Assembly (NCBI GenBank): GCA_021209875.1
Contig: JAGYVD010000010.1
Location: 1,116,001-1,180,000 of the forward strand
Source: Rosellinia necatrix
Taxonomy: Eukaryota > Ascomycota > Sordariomycetes > Xylariales > Xylariaceae
Direction: 5' to 3'
Length of the DNA stretch: 64,000 nucleotides
The position numbers and the translations under genes are program-made. Each line of letters begins with the position of its first letter. Positions within the stretch are counted from its first letter, which is position 1. Shown piece by piece: positions 20,526 to 33,062 of this stretch. The notes under the pieces were generated by a model. The model was given only the letters and a program-made list of their open reading frames with translations. It ran no database searches and was not told where the DNA came from.

Positions 20526-23281
20526 CTATGAACTCCACTCATTGGCATCGGCACCCTCGGGGTAGAAGAAGGCAATAATGCCGATAATGACGTATGTGGC
20601 CACAAGGAGTGCCCCTTCGAGGTAGTTACTCCGACCATCAAGAATCAAAAAATTGATGATGAAGGTCGAAACGAACAGTGATACAGTTTCAAAAAGGGTG
20701 AAGTAGAGCGTCATAGGTTGGTCGATGATCCATCCGATGATGACCACCAATGGTGTAATGAATAGTGCGATCTGGATTGAACTACCAATCGCCACGCCAA
20801 TAGCAAGATCCATCTTATTCTTCATAGCTACCGTCACGGCTGTCACGTGTTCGGCTGCGTTTCCGACAATCGGGAGAATGATGAGACCAATAAAGATCTC
20901 CTTTATCGAGCTGCTCTCCACTACGTCCTGAATCGAGTCGACCAGGAACTCGGCACATGTTGCGACGAGAGCTGTTGTGATTACGAGCATAATGACGGCT
21001 GCTACCCGTGAAAGATCATCCTCATGGGCTTCAACAGCTTTATTAGGATCGCTCGCCAACGTTGAAGGTGGAATCTGGGCGGGGAACAGTCCTCCAGGAG
21101 GGCGGAAGGCATGTTGCTGATTAAGCTTGTCTGGGAGGGAATTGGTTCGCCGGATACCGAATTTAACGCGGGGAACTGGGCCAAGAGGAACAGGAGTGAT
21201 AACAACGGCCCCAGCCTGCATAGGTTGAGTGAAAACTGGCGGGGCTAGACTTTTAGCAACTGGTCTGAACGACAGGCCACGCAGATTATTGAAAGGTCGT
21301 TTAGTAGCACCAGGCGTAGATTCAGCTGCACCGTCCAGAGGACTAACATTATCCGCAAAATCAACACGTCGAGGTTCGCCGTTAACTGCCTCCGCTTGTA
21401 CGGCACCAGGGACCAGACCGACAATATTTTCCTCAGTAACCACTGGTGTGTCTTCGGCCCCTAGGGGAGCCGAGGCTTTGTGGTGTCGGTGCTTGCGCTT
21501 GGAATGTTTATGACGATACTTGCGGTGAGATTTTCGAGGTTTCTCCTCTTCCACAGCTTCCTCACTTCCCGTAGAGTGCTTGTGAGCAAAGAAACCGATA
21601 CCATTGGAAGACTCTCCCGATTTAGACCCCTCCACAATTGGACTGACGTTAAGTGAAGAAGTTCTGGTCCGGACTCTATCTTCGTCCGTGTCGATAGAGG
21701 CAACGCTCGACTTTCTGCGGCGACGAACACGGATAGCTCGCTTAACACGTCGTGACATAGTGTTTCTTGATTGAGTTGACGAATCCGAGTCCGGATCAGA
21801 TGAGGAGCTTGAATCGGAACTTGAGGTATCCAGCCAAGCAGCAGCGGGTCCAGGGGTCGACTCTTCATCAATGATGTGCTGGGGAGTTGATTCGTACATG
21901 TATGCATGTGACTTCAGCTGAAATAGGAGATAAACTCCATATACGAGTAGTAGAATCTAGCAAGATGTTAGTACTTATGACACAATACGGGGCACAGAAT
22001 GCATACTACGCTTGTACCACGGCTGATCTTTAGAGATTGGTCATCGGCGAATGTCGCGTCTTTGAAAGAGGCATGGAAAGCAGTCTATAAGGAATTGTCA
22101 GTATAGTTGTTATCACACTAGTTATGCACGCTTACTGGCAAGACAAGACTGATAACACTTAGACTGAGCAAGCAAGCACTCATCTGCGTCACAGTGCTGT
22201 TGTAAACCTAAGCCAAGTGTTAGTTCAACGTGTATTCAAAATACAATAGAATAACCAACCTGTTCACGAAAACGCAAACCACCTAGAAAGAAAGCTCCGC
22301 CTAAGATAAGCAGGAGATTCGCAAGAATGGATCCCAGAAGGGATGCTTGAACGACACGAATTTCACCCTAGTTACTGTCAGCCTTCTTATTCCTCTATTC
22401 CTAATGGATCGCAACAAACCTTTATGAGCGCAATGCTATGGTCAAGCGATAGGAGGTCAGCATGCTACTTCTATAATAATACACCAAATTGGTTGTTGGG
22501 GAGGAAAATGGGACTGAGAATGCAAGCGGAAGCTATTGAATCATTCAAACGTACATGCTATTCAATGATTAGCGGAAATGCACCACATATTGGAGGGTAA
22601 TCAAAGGCAAGACCGGAAATCTTACAAGATAATCAATTCTACGGCGTTGCCAAATGTCACGTTGAGCAGAGCGCCAACGGTGTCACCCATCTTGCGAGCT
22701 ACGGACTCGGTAGCATAGCTAAGTAATGCGGCAAGGGGAATGATGGCAACGGCATTGATTCCGAAGGTGGCTCCCGCATTCGCATTTGGGAGGTTGGCGA
22801 CGATGATACCGATCGGTACGAAGACCAGGCCGAGGTTGATCCAGCTGTGGAAGAGAATCTTCTTGGTGGTCGTGTAAAACCGGACGGCAACATTGGGTTT
22901 CTTTTTTCCCGAGTCCCCCGAGTCTACGACAGACCCCGACTCTTCCGCTTTAGATGCAGACGTAGTTGACTTATCGGCACCATCGCTATCCGATCTGGCG
23001 TTGGTAGGGTTGTCTGAGAGCTGGCTAGCGGGGCCTTGGCCGTGGCCGGCGCCTGTGATGGCAGGCGGGCCATGTTGACTGTTCGAAGCTGGTTGTTGCT
23101 GTGACGGGTTTCGGGACGTGTCACTCAAGGGAAGCGTAGGGTTACTACCGGAGCCAGCGGACCGTTTCGTGCCTCCATACGCGTGAGTTCGTGCCCAAGA
23201 GCGTATGCGATCTGTATAAGGCGGCTGATCAGAAGAGGTTTCCTTCATCGATAGATGGTATTTTGGCAATGCTGACGCCAA
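20526..23281 (-). CDS. Vacuolar-type Ca2+/H+ exchanger (CAX/VCX1 family)
   Basis: Proton-driven Ca2+ antiporter that loads the vacuole and restores low cytosolic Ca2+. Exons: 22626-23281, 22420-22435 (16 nt), 22260-22367, 22136-22207, 22007-22084, 20526-21956; 786 aa, about twice yeast Vcx1. Residues 1-130 are a hydrophilic, probably regulatory tail. The first exchanger half contains the signature [21 protein letters not shown] (from 211), which is read correctly only if the micro-exon is included. A long cytosolic insert (about 335-620) has an Asp/Ser-rich stretch and a His/Lys-rich segment (452-470, [19 protein letters not shown]). The second half has [29 protein letters not shown] (near 672) and closes with a TM segment before [12 protein letters not shown]. 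Calcineurin/Crz1 control is known for fungal CAX genes, but I did not identify a site. Transport of Mn2+ or other cations is possible. Confidence 0.9.
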
Positions 23282-25840
23282 GGTCCTGAGTGTTCTAAAG
23301 AGAGAACAATGTAAAAGAAAGAGAAAGGAAAAGAAGGGCAGGAGGTTATCAAGAGCAGCGGCGAAGGTGCCAAACCTAAATAGGCACTCAATGGACCAAG
23401 TAAGATAAGGAAACAGATAGATGGCGGGATCTCATCAGCCTCTAAGAACGTCCGGGGACGCCCTCAAACGGCAATGATCGGGAAACCTTGCCAAGCCACA
23501 GGGACAGGGACCGGACTCGACGACGACCATTTCCCGAAATGTTAGTAAGGGTGATGGCACACTGTGCCTGTGCATAGCCTAGATCGTGGCAAGGGCGCTG
23601 ACTGGCCCCGCCAAAGAGTGGGCATACCGCCTTATCATCGAGCAAGGGCTATAGACACTATTGTAGGGAGTTGTACACTAGTATACCTTCCGAGTAAGTA
23701 GTCAAGGTATCATCGAGGGAGAAATGGTACCTAGGTATGGTGCGATGGTGGGTTTTCCCGAATGAGACAGGCAACTCGGAGCCACCAAATACTACCTACT
23801 TAGGTAGATCGAAATGACGAGTGCACTTACTTGGCCTCTTTGACCGTTTCGCTCTGCAGGATAGCGGCCTGAGGCGGACTCTTTTAGGTAGGGTAACGGC
23901 TCAAGCTAGCTCAAAGAGCCATAATGCCCCACGGCCGGATATCCAATAATACCGTAGAAGCACTTGCGTTAAGGTCTGCTTTAGGTAAAGCAACGGGGCA
24001 CAAGTACAGTGCACAAGAACGGTATAACTACCAGGCTAGGAGAGAGCGAAGTCCCATCATCCTAGACTGCGCCATCTAGGTTCTGTCAAGGTAGGTACAT
24101 CTCGGCGCGATACCTACCTAAAGAGGTATGCAATGACGTGGATCGAACCAGACCCGTATATTGATACTGCAACATACGCACTGATAGTGCAAACGACAAT
24201 GAGACGATGATAACTTACACATCTTGTACTGTAATAAGGTTGGTACTGTACTGTGACGAATGAAATGCCACGCCGGTCTTTACGCAGAGGCGTACTACTG
24301 GGTACACCCACGCAGCCCCAAGCGGGACCCTCCCATGGGCACACCGTGCAGTAATATCCCGGCGTGGCAGGTAGTCTATTCTGCAAGATGATATCAGTTG
24401 TTTCTCGATCTTCGATTTTCGAAGGTCCAAGCCAGCAGTGATAACTACGGCTCTAGCGATATTGAACTGAATGCTCCTGGAAATTGTCGGACGATTGATG
24501 ACGTCGGCAGAATAATAACAATAGTGATGGAATATATGCCTTGAATCGCGGAACTGGAGAGTAATACTACTTTGGTGCTTTTGGTAACAGGTAGGTGGGT
24601 AAAGAGTCTGAATAAGGGCTATGGGGAAAAGATTCTTGGTTGCGGTTGTTGTAGTTGATGTAATATGCAAGCTTCCAACCTGTCTACCTACCTTGGTATT
24701 TATATTTAGACAAAAGACAAGCCTCCGGGAGGCACTTAACATAGTACTTAAAACCTAATTATCGAAAGGCAAGAACCCGTAGTTGGGTAAGGAAGGCGTA
24801 TAACCTATGTTCGTCGAAGCTTCCTTTGCAGAGCTCGAGATAATAGAAAACCTTATGTGGAGGTTGCAAACACCTGACGGGTACCTAGGTAATTAATTAC
24901 CTTTAGCGGCAGCTACTACCCTAGGAATTTCTGTAGCATAACAAGTCAACCTAAAACACAACTAAGAAGGAACTACAGTATGTCACATGGGGTTATGACA
25001 AGCCCTCAGCGCACCCCCAGCGCTTCCCGCCTCACTCACTTGTTGGATGGGCTCCATAATGCGGTGCCGAGTTCCGCCCAGGGCAAGTGACGTAATGTAA
25101 TATCATAGCGCTCCAATCACCTACAAGGGAGCCTAGAATCTCCGTTCTTTCTACCCAGGTAGCAGTGATAGCATCACTTACCTCGTGGCGCAGGAATTCA
25201 TCCCCTGCAATTCAAGACTTATTATCTATCGTAAACAGTCAAATCGACACGGACATGAAAACACCAACTACGTAGTGGATACCAGAGCTAGATATCTTAA
25301 GCACAGATCAAGCACATTGTGCGCTTGAGCAACTAGACAGGTATGTATGTGTTTAGAATTTAGTAAGGGATCAAATGTATTACCTTCAACTAACCACCTG
25401 ACAAGAAGGAGGCCGACATGCTTGTCGGGGTAGATATCAGTATACATATACGAGAGGAACTAAAGCTAAGACTCTACTATGCATGCAGATTAAATGTCGC
25501 GGCGATAAGTCAAGCTTTCCCCAAGCATTGACCAAGACGCCAATGAAGCGAATAAGCTTCACCCGTCGCTTGGCTTTTCATCGTAACAGGTACTACAAGA
25601 CGAGACGTTAGATCGTTGGTCTAACACGCAGAGCACATTTAGGTACGATCAACTCTCAGGGTGAGGCATGCTATATATATATATATATATAATAACCGTT
25701 CAGTCGTAACATGGTGTTGAGTTTCATACGAGGTATACAGTATATACAAGATGTCAGGAAATCCATCACGATGCCAGTAACTCCTATGTCTCATGTAACA
25801 ATACTTCGGATCGGCGACAAACCATCAGGCGAGGCCAACA
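23282..25840. other. Intergenic, about 2.6 kb, no gene seen
   Basis: Exchanger promoter side, then AT-rich DNA with scattered TAGGTA units. The 175-codon minus-strand frame at 24215-24742 has unbiased composition and no domain. A B-box-like GGTTCGATCC on the minus strand near 24138-24147 lacks a matching A box and acceptor stem, so no tRNA is called. Confidence 0.5.
25672..25691. repeat. (TA)n microsatellite
   Basis: Ten TA units downstream of the P450 stop codon. Confidence 0.85.
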
Positions 25841-27922
25841 TCACGAGTCATACCAGTCCACAAACCGCTCCCTGCCCCTCTTGACGAGCCTCAGGGGGAC
25901 GTGTCGGCCATTGTGCAGCTTGAGCGTGACGCGGGTCTCGGCCGAGGCCAAGACGTCGCGGGAGCGGTCGACGGCCGTCTTGTACAACGTCGCCCTCTGG
26001 CCGCGGTCCATGCGCGCGACCTCCTCGTCCGACGCCCAGTCCTCGACCGCGTTCTCGATGCTGTACGACTGGAAGATGACGGCGACCGCGGCGAGCACCT
26101 CGACGATGGCCAGGCGCCGCCCGAGACACGACCGCGGGCCGTCCGAGAACGGGATGTACGACCCGCGCACCGGCCGGAACATGGACGCGCTCGTGTCCGG
26201 CCCCTCGTAGCCGCCGAAGTCCTCCGCCTCTGGCAGGTCCGCGCCGCTTTGCTTCTCGTCCCCCCCGTTGTTGATGCTCGCCCGGAACCAGCGCTCCGGC
26301 ACCCAGTCGTTGAGGTCGTCCGGCGCGCCCGTGATCTTACTAGGCCGCGACGGCCAGCAGCGCGGGTTGCGCTGCCCCGCCGTCACGCAGAGGCCGAGGT
26401 ACGTGTTGGGCGGGAGCGTGCGTACCACGCCGTCTATCGTGAGTTGCTGCGGCTTCGTTGGCGTGGTCTTCTTGGGCACCTCCACGACCGGCGGCATGAC
26501 GCGCAGTGTCTCGTTCATGACGGCACCCAGCATCGACGCCTGCATAGCGTTGACTTTTTCATCGTAGTTCCATGTCGCCGGGTCCGAGTCGCGGCCGAGA
26601 ATCGTGTCGATATCCTGCTGTAGACGCCGCTGTGCCGCTGGGTTGTTCGCAAGCTCGAGCATCGAAAAGTGCATCACGTTGGCCGTAGTCTCGTGACCTG
26701 CTAGGAACATAATGAACGCATTCCCGATGATCTCCGAGTCATCCAGTTGGATCCCTGCTTTACCCCCGTTCTTGTTTTCCTGGTATGAAGTTGCGACCAG
26801 CGACCCCATGATATCCATGCCGATGTCCTTGTCCCCCCGGCGAACGTCCTGCACTTTCTCCCGCAGGAATTCCTGCATGTACAAGTCGTAGTTCTCTCTC
26901 GCCTCCTTTGCCTCTTTGAGGGAACGGAGTGGAAGGTTATCTGAAATCAAATTAGCGTTGCGGCCATAGCGCGAGAAAAAGCTGAGATTCATACTCAGGA
27001 TGGCCGAAGGTGTGATTAAGAGTACCACCAGATGTTTCAAGATGCCGCCGATGGATTCGCTAAAGGTCAAAGTATGTCCGGCTGGAGGATCGAAGCTCGC
27101 ATACCTAGCCATCTTTGAATCCGCATCAGCTGGTAAAGGTTGGCCTGGCCAAACGAGACGCAGTCCGAAGCCAACATAACTAATGATGTTAAGTGCCAGG
27201 GACATCGTGTCATGCTCAACAGTATAGAAACTTCCGTTTCCCTGCACTTTTAACCAGTAATCGGTCATCCCTTGCGCCTGATCAATAGCAGCTCTAAATA
27301 CAAGAGCCGAGTTCTTTTCATTAAACGATGCCGAGGTGACCTTTCTATGCATACGCCATGTGGCTCCCTCCGTCGTTACGATATTGTGGCCGAACATGGC
27401 GAGAATTTTATAATACTCGGTGGGTTTGGGAAAGTCTTCACGCCTTGATGTGATCTCGTGGATGACCCCTGGATCGGCTGTATGCATCATCAAGGTAGTT
27501 GGCGAAGCAATGAGGATGTTTTCGCCCATCTTGGCAAATGGCGAGAAATTCTTCTTGTACTGCCAATTCCCCTCGCAGACACTTGCACGCCAGCCATATT
27601 AGTTTGGGTCTCACAACAACATGTTTCCGAGTAAGCAAGTGTACTCACTTCACTACGTCCTCCCAGTATTTTTTCGGGAAGAGCTTCCATAACGGAAGCC
27701 AGATAAAGCGCAAAGCTTGGGATATGTTGTGAATCGGATTTATAGCTTGACAACGGTGAGCCTCAGGCAAACTCGCCAATGCACGGTCGCCAACTTACGG
27801 ATAATGTAATATGGGAGCCCAGTGGACTCTGCGAGAGCGATATTACGGCGGAGGCCAGTGATAAGTGTGTATACCCACCATACGGCGTATGCGCCGGTGA
27901 CTAGGAATATCGACGACAGCAT
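25841..27922 (-). CDS. Cytochrome P450 monooxygenase, ER-anchored
   Basis: Heme-thiolate monooxygenase. Exons: 27799-27922, 27649-27745, 25841-27581; 653 aa, against about 500-550 for most fungal P450s. The N-terminal anchor is MLSSIFLVTGAYAVWWVYTLITGL, followed by a proline-containing hinge (TGLPYYIIPINPIHN). Helix C WRMHRK; helix I AGHETT at 368-373; ExxR (ETLR) at 431-434; PERW at 502-505; heme loop FSDGPRSCLG at 552-561 with Cys559 as iron ligand. Between PERW and the heme loop there is an acidic Gly-rich insert of about 45 residues, and about 90 residues follow the heme helix. These account for the extra length. It has no biosynthetic partner genes nearby, so a role in lipid or xenobiotic oxidation is as likely as one in a secondary pathway. 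I cannot assign a CYP family. Confidence 0.88.
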
Positions 27923-30195
27923 CTTGCCGGCAATCCCCCGTTGTCGTGCTGCCTCGTTCGAGTCGCTGTGGACGTCGCTATAGCTCTACGGGGCTTCTCG
28001 GTCGGAGGAGCTGTCAGCTCGGTTGCAGATTTCTCGCGGGTCAGATGGACGGGTCGGGTCAAATCCGGCGGAGCACCTAACTATGCTGGACATGGAAAAT
28101 CGAGATCGGCCAGCCGGTGCTCGTTATAACTTTTAGCGACTAGGGATTCAAAAAAAAAAAAAAAAAAGAGAGGGGGAAAGCCACTGGAAGCGAGCTCTCG
28201 TAAGGTAGGCTGGCACATGTCATTTGCCGTTCGGCCATGGTTCGGCGCAACCAACTGGTACCGAACAATGTTGGCCTTTCGACTGTGAGTATTTGGCATT
28301 GCTGGCCGTTTCGCTTCCACCGCAGCCAACCAGCCAGTCTCGGATCTGTCTGATCCCGGCAAGCCCTGTCGCAGCCTGGGTGGGGGGCCCAGTTCTTTGT
28401 TTGGCAATTCGAGATATCTACGGCCCCTGATAGGCCACCAACACGAGCGAGCCGGCGTTCTCGATCGTCGCTAGGGCTCACTATTGAAATATTTCCAGTA
28501 CCGGATAATAACAATAATAATAATGGTTGCAAGCGGGCATGTGGTAGCCACATGGTCGACGCCCTCGCTTAGACGTTCCCCGCCAATGATCGATGGCAGG
28601 AAACAGGCGGTTATTGGTGGGACTGGGTGAAAGCTTGATACCAACTTTGGGTAAAGTTGGTTCTAGGGACTCGGCGGCTGGAGGAGAAATACAAATAAAG
28701 AAGGTGGTTACTTGTACTAGACTAGGTACTTAGTTAGCAGAAGCAACTGAGCCTACAGTATTGTTCGTCCTGTCATGTGACGTAACAACTTCCTGTTGTG
28801 GTACAATACCAACTGCCTCATATCCTAACAATAGGTAGCCAGTTAAGTACTCGTCTATTTTTAAATGCCTGCAGGGCAAGGCATCTAATTACAGCTACGG
28901 CTACAGCACCTACTTACCTTTTCTTTAATGGTGTCTGTGAGAGGGATATATATACCATATCATTTCATACCCAATTTGAAACCCATGGGAATGCACCAAC
29001 AGCCAACGAAGCTCCACTATTTGGGCACGAAACCCCGGGTTGGTCAAGTTACGTCGTTAATCATGTTACAGAAAAACCTAGGTATTCCAAGTTACACAGC
29101 CCCTATTTAGACATATGCCAAGCAAATAGCTGCCTAAACTGTAGGTTTAGTAAACAGCAACTAATAACCCGCCATAGAGATGATACATATAATAATACCT
29201 TCTAAGTTTAGCTATTCACTTGGCCAGGCTCCCGTCTGGTTTTGATTGTGCATCAACTCTTGTGTTGTAAATGCTGCTACCGCAACTAAATAAATCGGGA
29301 AAATAAAATCTAGACGTGGTGGGTTAAATAAAGGTCAGACGGCTTTTAAAAGGCTTCGGTTCTGCTTTTCTTTCCTTCTTAGCAGCCCGACAGTCTCGTG
29401 AGATAGTAGAGACTCCATGTCTTCGGGGTACCATGTAGACACATGTGGTTTCTTGATATGGCGAATTCAACTCGTATTACCATATTATAACAATTTAGTT
29501 AGTTTTAATTGTTTTCATGCAGTCGCAATATACATGCCTTTTCACCACGGGGTTACTCAAGGTCATCAAAATTATTGTTACTTCTGTACCACTCCCACAG
29601 CAGCTCTTATAAGTTCAGCGCTTAAGGTCACTCGCTCGTATTGATCTATAACGATCCATGGAGACCATCGCAAACTTCCTACCACCTTACTGCTCCTCCA
29701 TGACGCCCATGGACCTACTCCTCGTACCAGTTCATGTGCATGAAACCTACCTAAGCAAGACTCATCATCAGGGACCGAATGCCTTAAATTGCAGCAGGCT
29801 ATATGCAAGCGATATCCGGAGTAGGGGTATCTATGATTCGCCCAATCTACCGTCTCCCAATATCCTTCAACCAGAGGGGGGGAAATATAACCACTCTGCC
29901 AGCCTACCGGTTGATATAACTATCATCTTGACGTGCGTCGACAATCTACTAACCGTGGAGCAGCGGTAATGGTGTAATGGGGCGGCGGGAATGATTATGC
30001 ATCCTACAAACCATGATTATATCTTCGTCGTCTATGTCGCAGGTTCTATGTTTTCGGGATCGTCATTCGTTTATCCGCCCATGTATCCTTCCCTTCGAAA
30101 GCAGATCTTGGACACCTTCTATCCAGGATCTGTGTCGTGGCGGGCCAATAAAAAGGGGGTAAAAGTTTCATCGTCTTCTCTTCTTGCTCTGCGTC
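27923..30195. other. Intergenic, about 2.3 kb, no gene seen
   Basis: P450 promoter side with an 18-base A run (about 28149-28167), then AT-rich DNA. The frames at 28140-28553 (minus) and 28798-29205 (plus) have no recognisable domain, and the former owes its phenylalanine run to the A tract. The last few hundred bases are the 3' flank of the HYPK-like gene. Confidence 0.5.
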
Positions 30196-30705
30196 TTATA
30201 CCGCGATGAAAGCCCTCATAGTGCGAACCGCATCTCCCTCGTGCATCTTGAGTAACTCGGTGGCCTTCTGTTTTGTGATTTCAAGCTCGTCGACCTGTAG
30301 ATCCGGTGCATCAACGTCAGCCTCTGCGTCTTCACACTCCCTTTGCCAACACCTCCTCGCCGAGTCTCCCTAGGCGCGCTCTCCCCCTCTCCCCCCTTCC
30401 CCTAATTTATCGCAAGAACTGCAAGCCATCGAGAAGGCGGGGTAGAAACTTACAAGTAGTGCGACGTCAGCGGGATCAACTTTGACCTTCTTAACGTCCT
30501 TCTTCTCCGTGGAGGCAGACGCGGCGCTGCCCAAGTTTTTCATGGCCTTGCTGACAGCTGCGGCATCAACCTCGGCAGCCTCAGCACCATCACCGTTGGA
30601 ATCCAGGCTCGCAAGCGCGGCCGCGGCCTTGCGATCCTCGGCCGATTTGACCTGGGTCACTTCCTCTTCGACCTCGTTAGCTGTGCGGGGCTGCGGCTCG
30701 GCCAT
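30196..30705 (-). CDS. HYPK: HYPK-like NatA-associated protein (UBA-like C-terminal domain)
   Basis: A small ribosome-associated protein that in fungi and animals binds the NatA N-terminal acetyltransferase and modulates its activity. Exons: 30454-30705 and 30196-30294 (intron 159 bp); 116 aa. The N-terminal half is acidic and disordered (NEVEEEVTQVKSAEDRKAAAALASLD). The conserved central helix reads AVSKAMKNLGSAA. The C-terminal NAC-alpha/UBA-like domain is KVKVDPADVALLVDELEITKQKATELLKMHEGDAVRTMRAFI, split by the intron after VALL. The UBA-like part also occurs in NAC alpha, but the NAC beta-barrel domain is absent, so this is not EGD2. It is divergent from the DAHP synthase gene, sharing a 0.9-kb upstream region. 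Confidence 0.87.
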
Positions 30706-31633
30706 TGTGTTCGGTTATTGCTAGAGTATGGACGGTAGTGGTGTTTTTTGGCCAGTATAAGCAGCTGGAAGCGTCGGGCGATGGTCGGAGTGTAGGGAAT
30801 ACGATGTTCGAACAGCTGTCCCGAAAAGTATGCCTTTTTAATAGCGGTTAGGTAGGGTTCAGATGGTGTTGTGTTGAAGCTCCTTGGCGCGTTTCTTCAA
30901 GATAAGATAGAAAAGAGAGCTCAGATACATTAGGGAAGGTACCCTAGCTAAGGTACCTAGGTGGTAGGCTTTATGGGGCGGTTATATTGGGTACATTCGA
31001 TTAGTCAGGACTTCTGTGTTTGCAGCAGGTACCTCTTAGTGGGATGGATGGTGGGCTGGATAATACCGATTCTGAGCGGGGTTACATGCCGCTGATCCCC
31101 CGCCTAAGGTTGGCTACAGTGCTACAGGTGATGTATGACCAAACCTTAGAATTAGGTAGGTGCACAATGAATGGTGGGTAATAACGAGCGTAGCACGGTG
31201 CTACTTCTATAGATGCCTGGGGGTGGTCACACCAGGGGCATTGTTGCAAGCTGCCCGAATATGGTAGTTATGGTGTGTTACAGCCGTTAGAAAAAAAAGA
31301 AAAAAAAGACAAAAAAAAAAAAAGTGGCTTTTTAAGGTTCCTTACATGGTTGCATTAGTTAAGTCATAGCTCATCTATCCGGTCACTCACGAGGTTTATA
31401 ATTCCTGATTCATATACCCTCCTGACAATAGATTTGTTGATGTTGGGACTGCCGATTAATTGTAATAACCCTCGCTTTAGAAAGGCGACTCAGTCGAATT
31501 GTATAGCGAGCAATATTACGTCAGCCAGCTGAAGACCAGAGGACAAGGGGACAGGACAAGAGGACAACAAAGGGGATAACAACAACAACTACTACTACTA
31601 CTGCTACTACTACTACCCCCAGAGCAGCAAGAG
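30706..31633. other. Shared divergent promoter region of HYPK and DAHP synthase
   Basis: About 0.9 kb between two start codons. It holds A-rich tracts (about 31290-31323) and, right before the DAHP synthase start, an (ACT)n run (31581-31615) of the kind often found in fungal 5' UTRs. Confidence 0.5.
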
Positions 31634-33030
31634 ATGGCGTCCGCAACGGAGAACGAGCATGTCAACGGCCACAAGGCCGATGCGACCTGGACGCCATCCT
31701 CCTGGCGCTCTAAGCCGATCAAGCAATGCCCCGAGTACCCGGACCTCGCCGCGCTGCACAAGGCAACGGCGGAGCTCAGCCGGCTGCCGCCCATCGTGCA
31801 CCCGCACGAGATCGAGAAGCTGAAGCAGTCGCTCCGGGACGTCGCCCGCGGTGAGGCTTTCCTGCTGCAGGGTGGTGATTGCGCCGAGCTCTTCGACTAC
31901 TGCCGCCAGGATGCCATCGAGTCCAAGATCAAGCTCCTGCTGCAGATGAGCCTGGTGCTGATCTGGGGCGCCGACAAGCGTGTCGTCCGTATCGGCCGCA
32001 TGGCCGGTCAGTACGCCAAGCCGCGCTCCAGCCCAACCGAAATTGTCGACGGGAAGGAGGTTCCTTCCTTCCGTGGTGATATCTTGAACGGCTACCATCT
32101 CGAGGACCGAGAGTTGGATCCGCAGAGATTGGTCAAGTAAGCTCGACACCCATCCTCCGCATTGTCCCCCTTTTTTTTTTTTTTTTTTTTTCTTTTCAAT
32201 ACTACAATACTACCCGGCGCCGTGAGAGTGTTGTCATGACCATACGCTGCGCGAAACTAACAAGCCGAAGAGCGTACAACCATTCAGCTGCAACGCTCAA
32301 CTACGTTCGGGCTGCCATCTCGGCGGGAATTGCGGACCTGCACCGCCCGTTGAACTGGAGCCTGGGACATGTCAAGGACCCTGAGCTGAAAGCGAAATAC
32401 ACAGCCGCCGTACAGTTCTTGCAGGATATGCTGCGCTTCATGCACACAATTGGGGCCGACAAAAGCTCGAAGCTTGACACAATTGATCTTTACACCAGCC
32501 ACGAGGGCCTACTACTGGAGTACGAGGAGAACCTAACACGTCTGATGGATGTCCCCCCCCCGCGCTAGACCAACCGCAGCATCCCGCCGCTGCCTCCGCC
32601 TCCGTTGAGCCACGGAAACAGTACTACAACACTTCAGCACACTTCCTCTGGATAGGGGACCGCACGCGGCAGATCGACGGGGCCCACGTCGAGTTCTTCC
32701 GCGGCATCGCGAACCCGATCGGCATCAAAGTTGGCCCGACAACGCCGACATCGGATCTGCTAGAGCTTCTCCGGACGCTCAACCCGAGCCTGGAGCCGGG
32801 CAAGATCACGCTGATCACAAGGTACGGTGCGTCCAAAGTGCAGGATCTACTGCCGGCGCATATCCGCGCCGTCGAGGGGGAGCGAGTACAAAGGGGTAGT
32901 CATCTGGCAGTGCGACCCCATGCACGGCAATACGCGGTCCACCGGCACCGGCATCAAGACGCGCCGCTTCGACGACGTCTTCTCCGAGCTGCGCGAGACC
33001 CTGCGAATTCATAAGGAGGAGGGCAGCTAC

Positions 33031-33062
<32 letters not shown>

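Noticed and set aside
24130..24205. tRNA on the minus strand (B-box-like GGTTCGATCC)
   Set aside because: No A box at the right distance, the T-stem pairs poorly and no acceptor stem can be formed.
32551..32567. 17-base intron (GT..AG) that would remove the poly-C frameshift in DAHP synthase
   Set aside because: Far too short to be spliced, and it would not leave the correct downstream frame.
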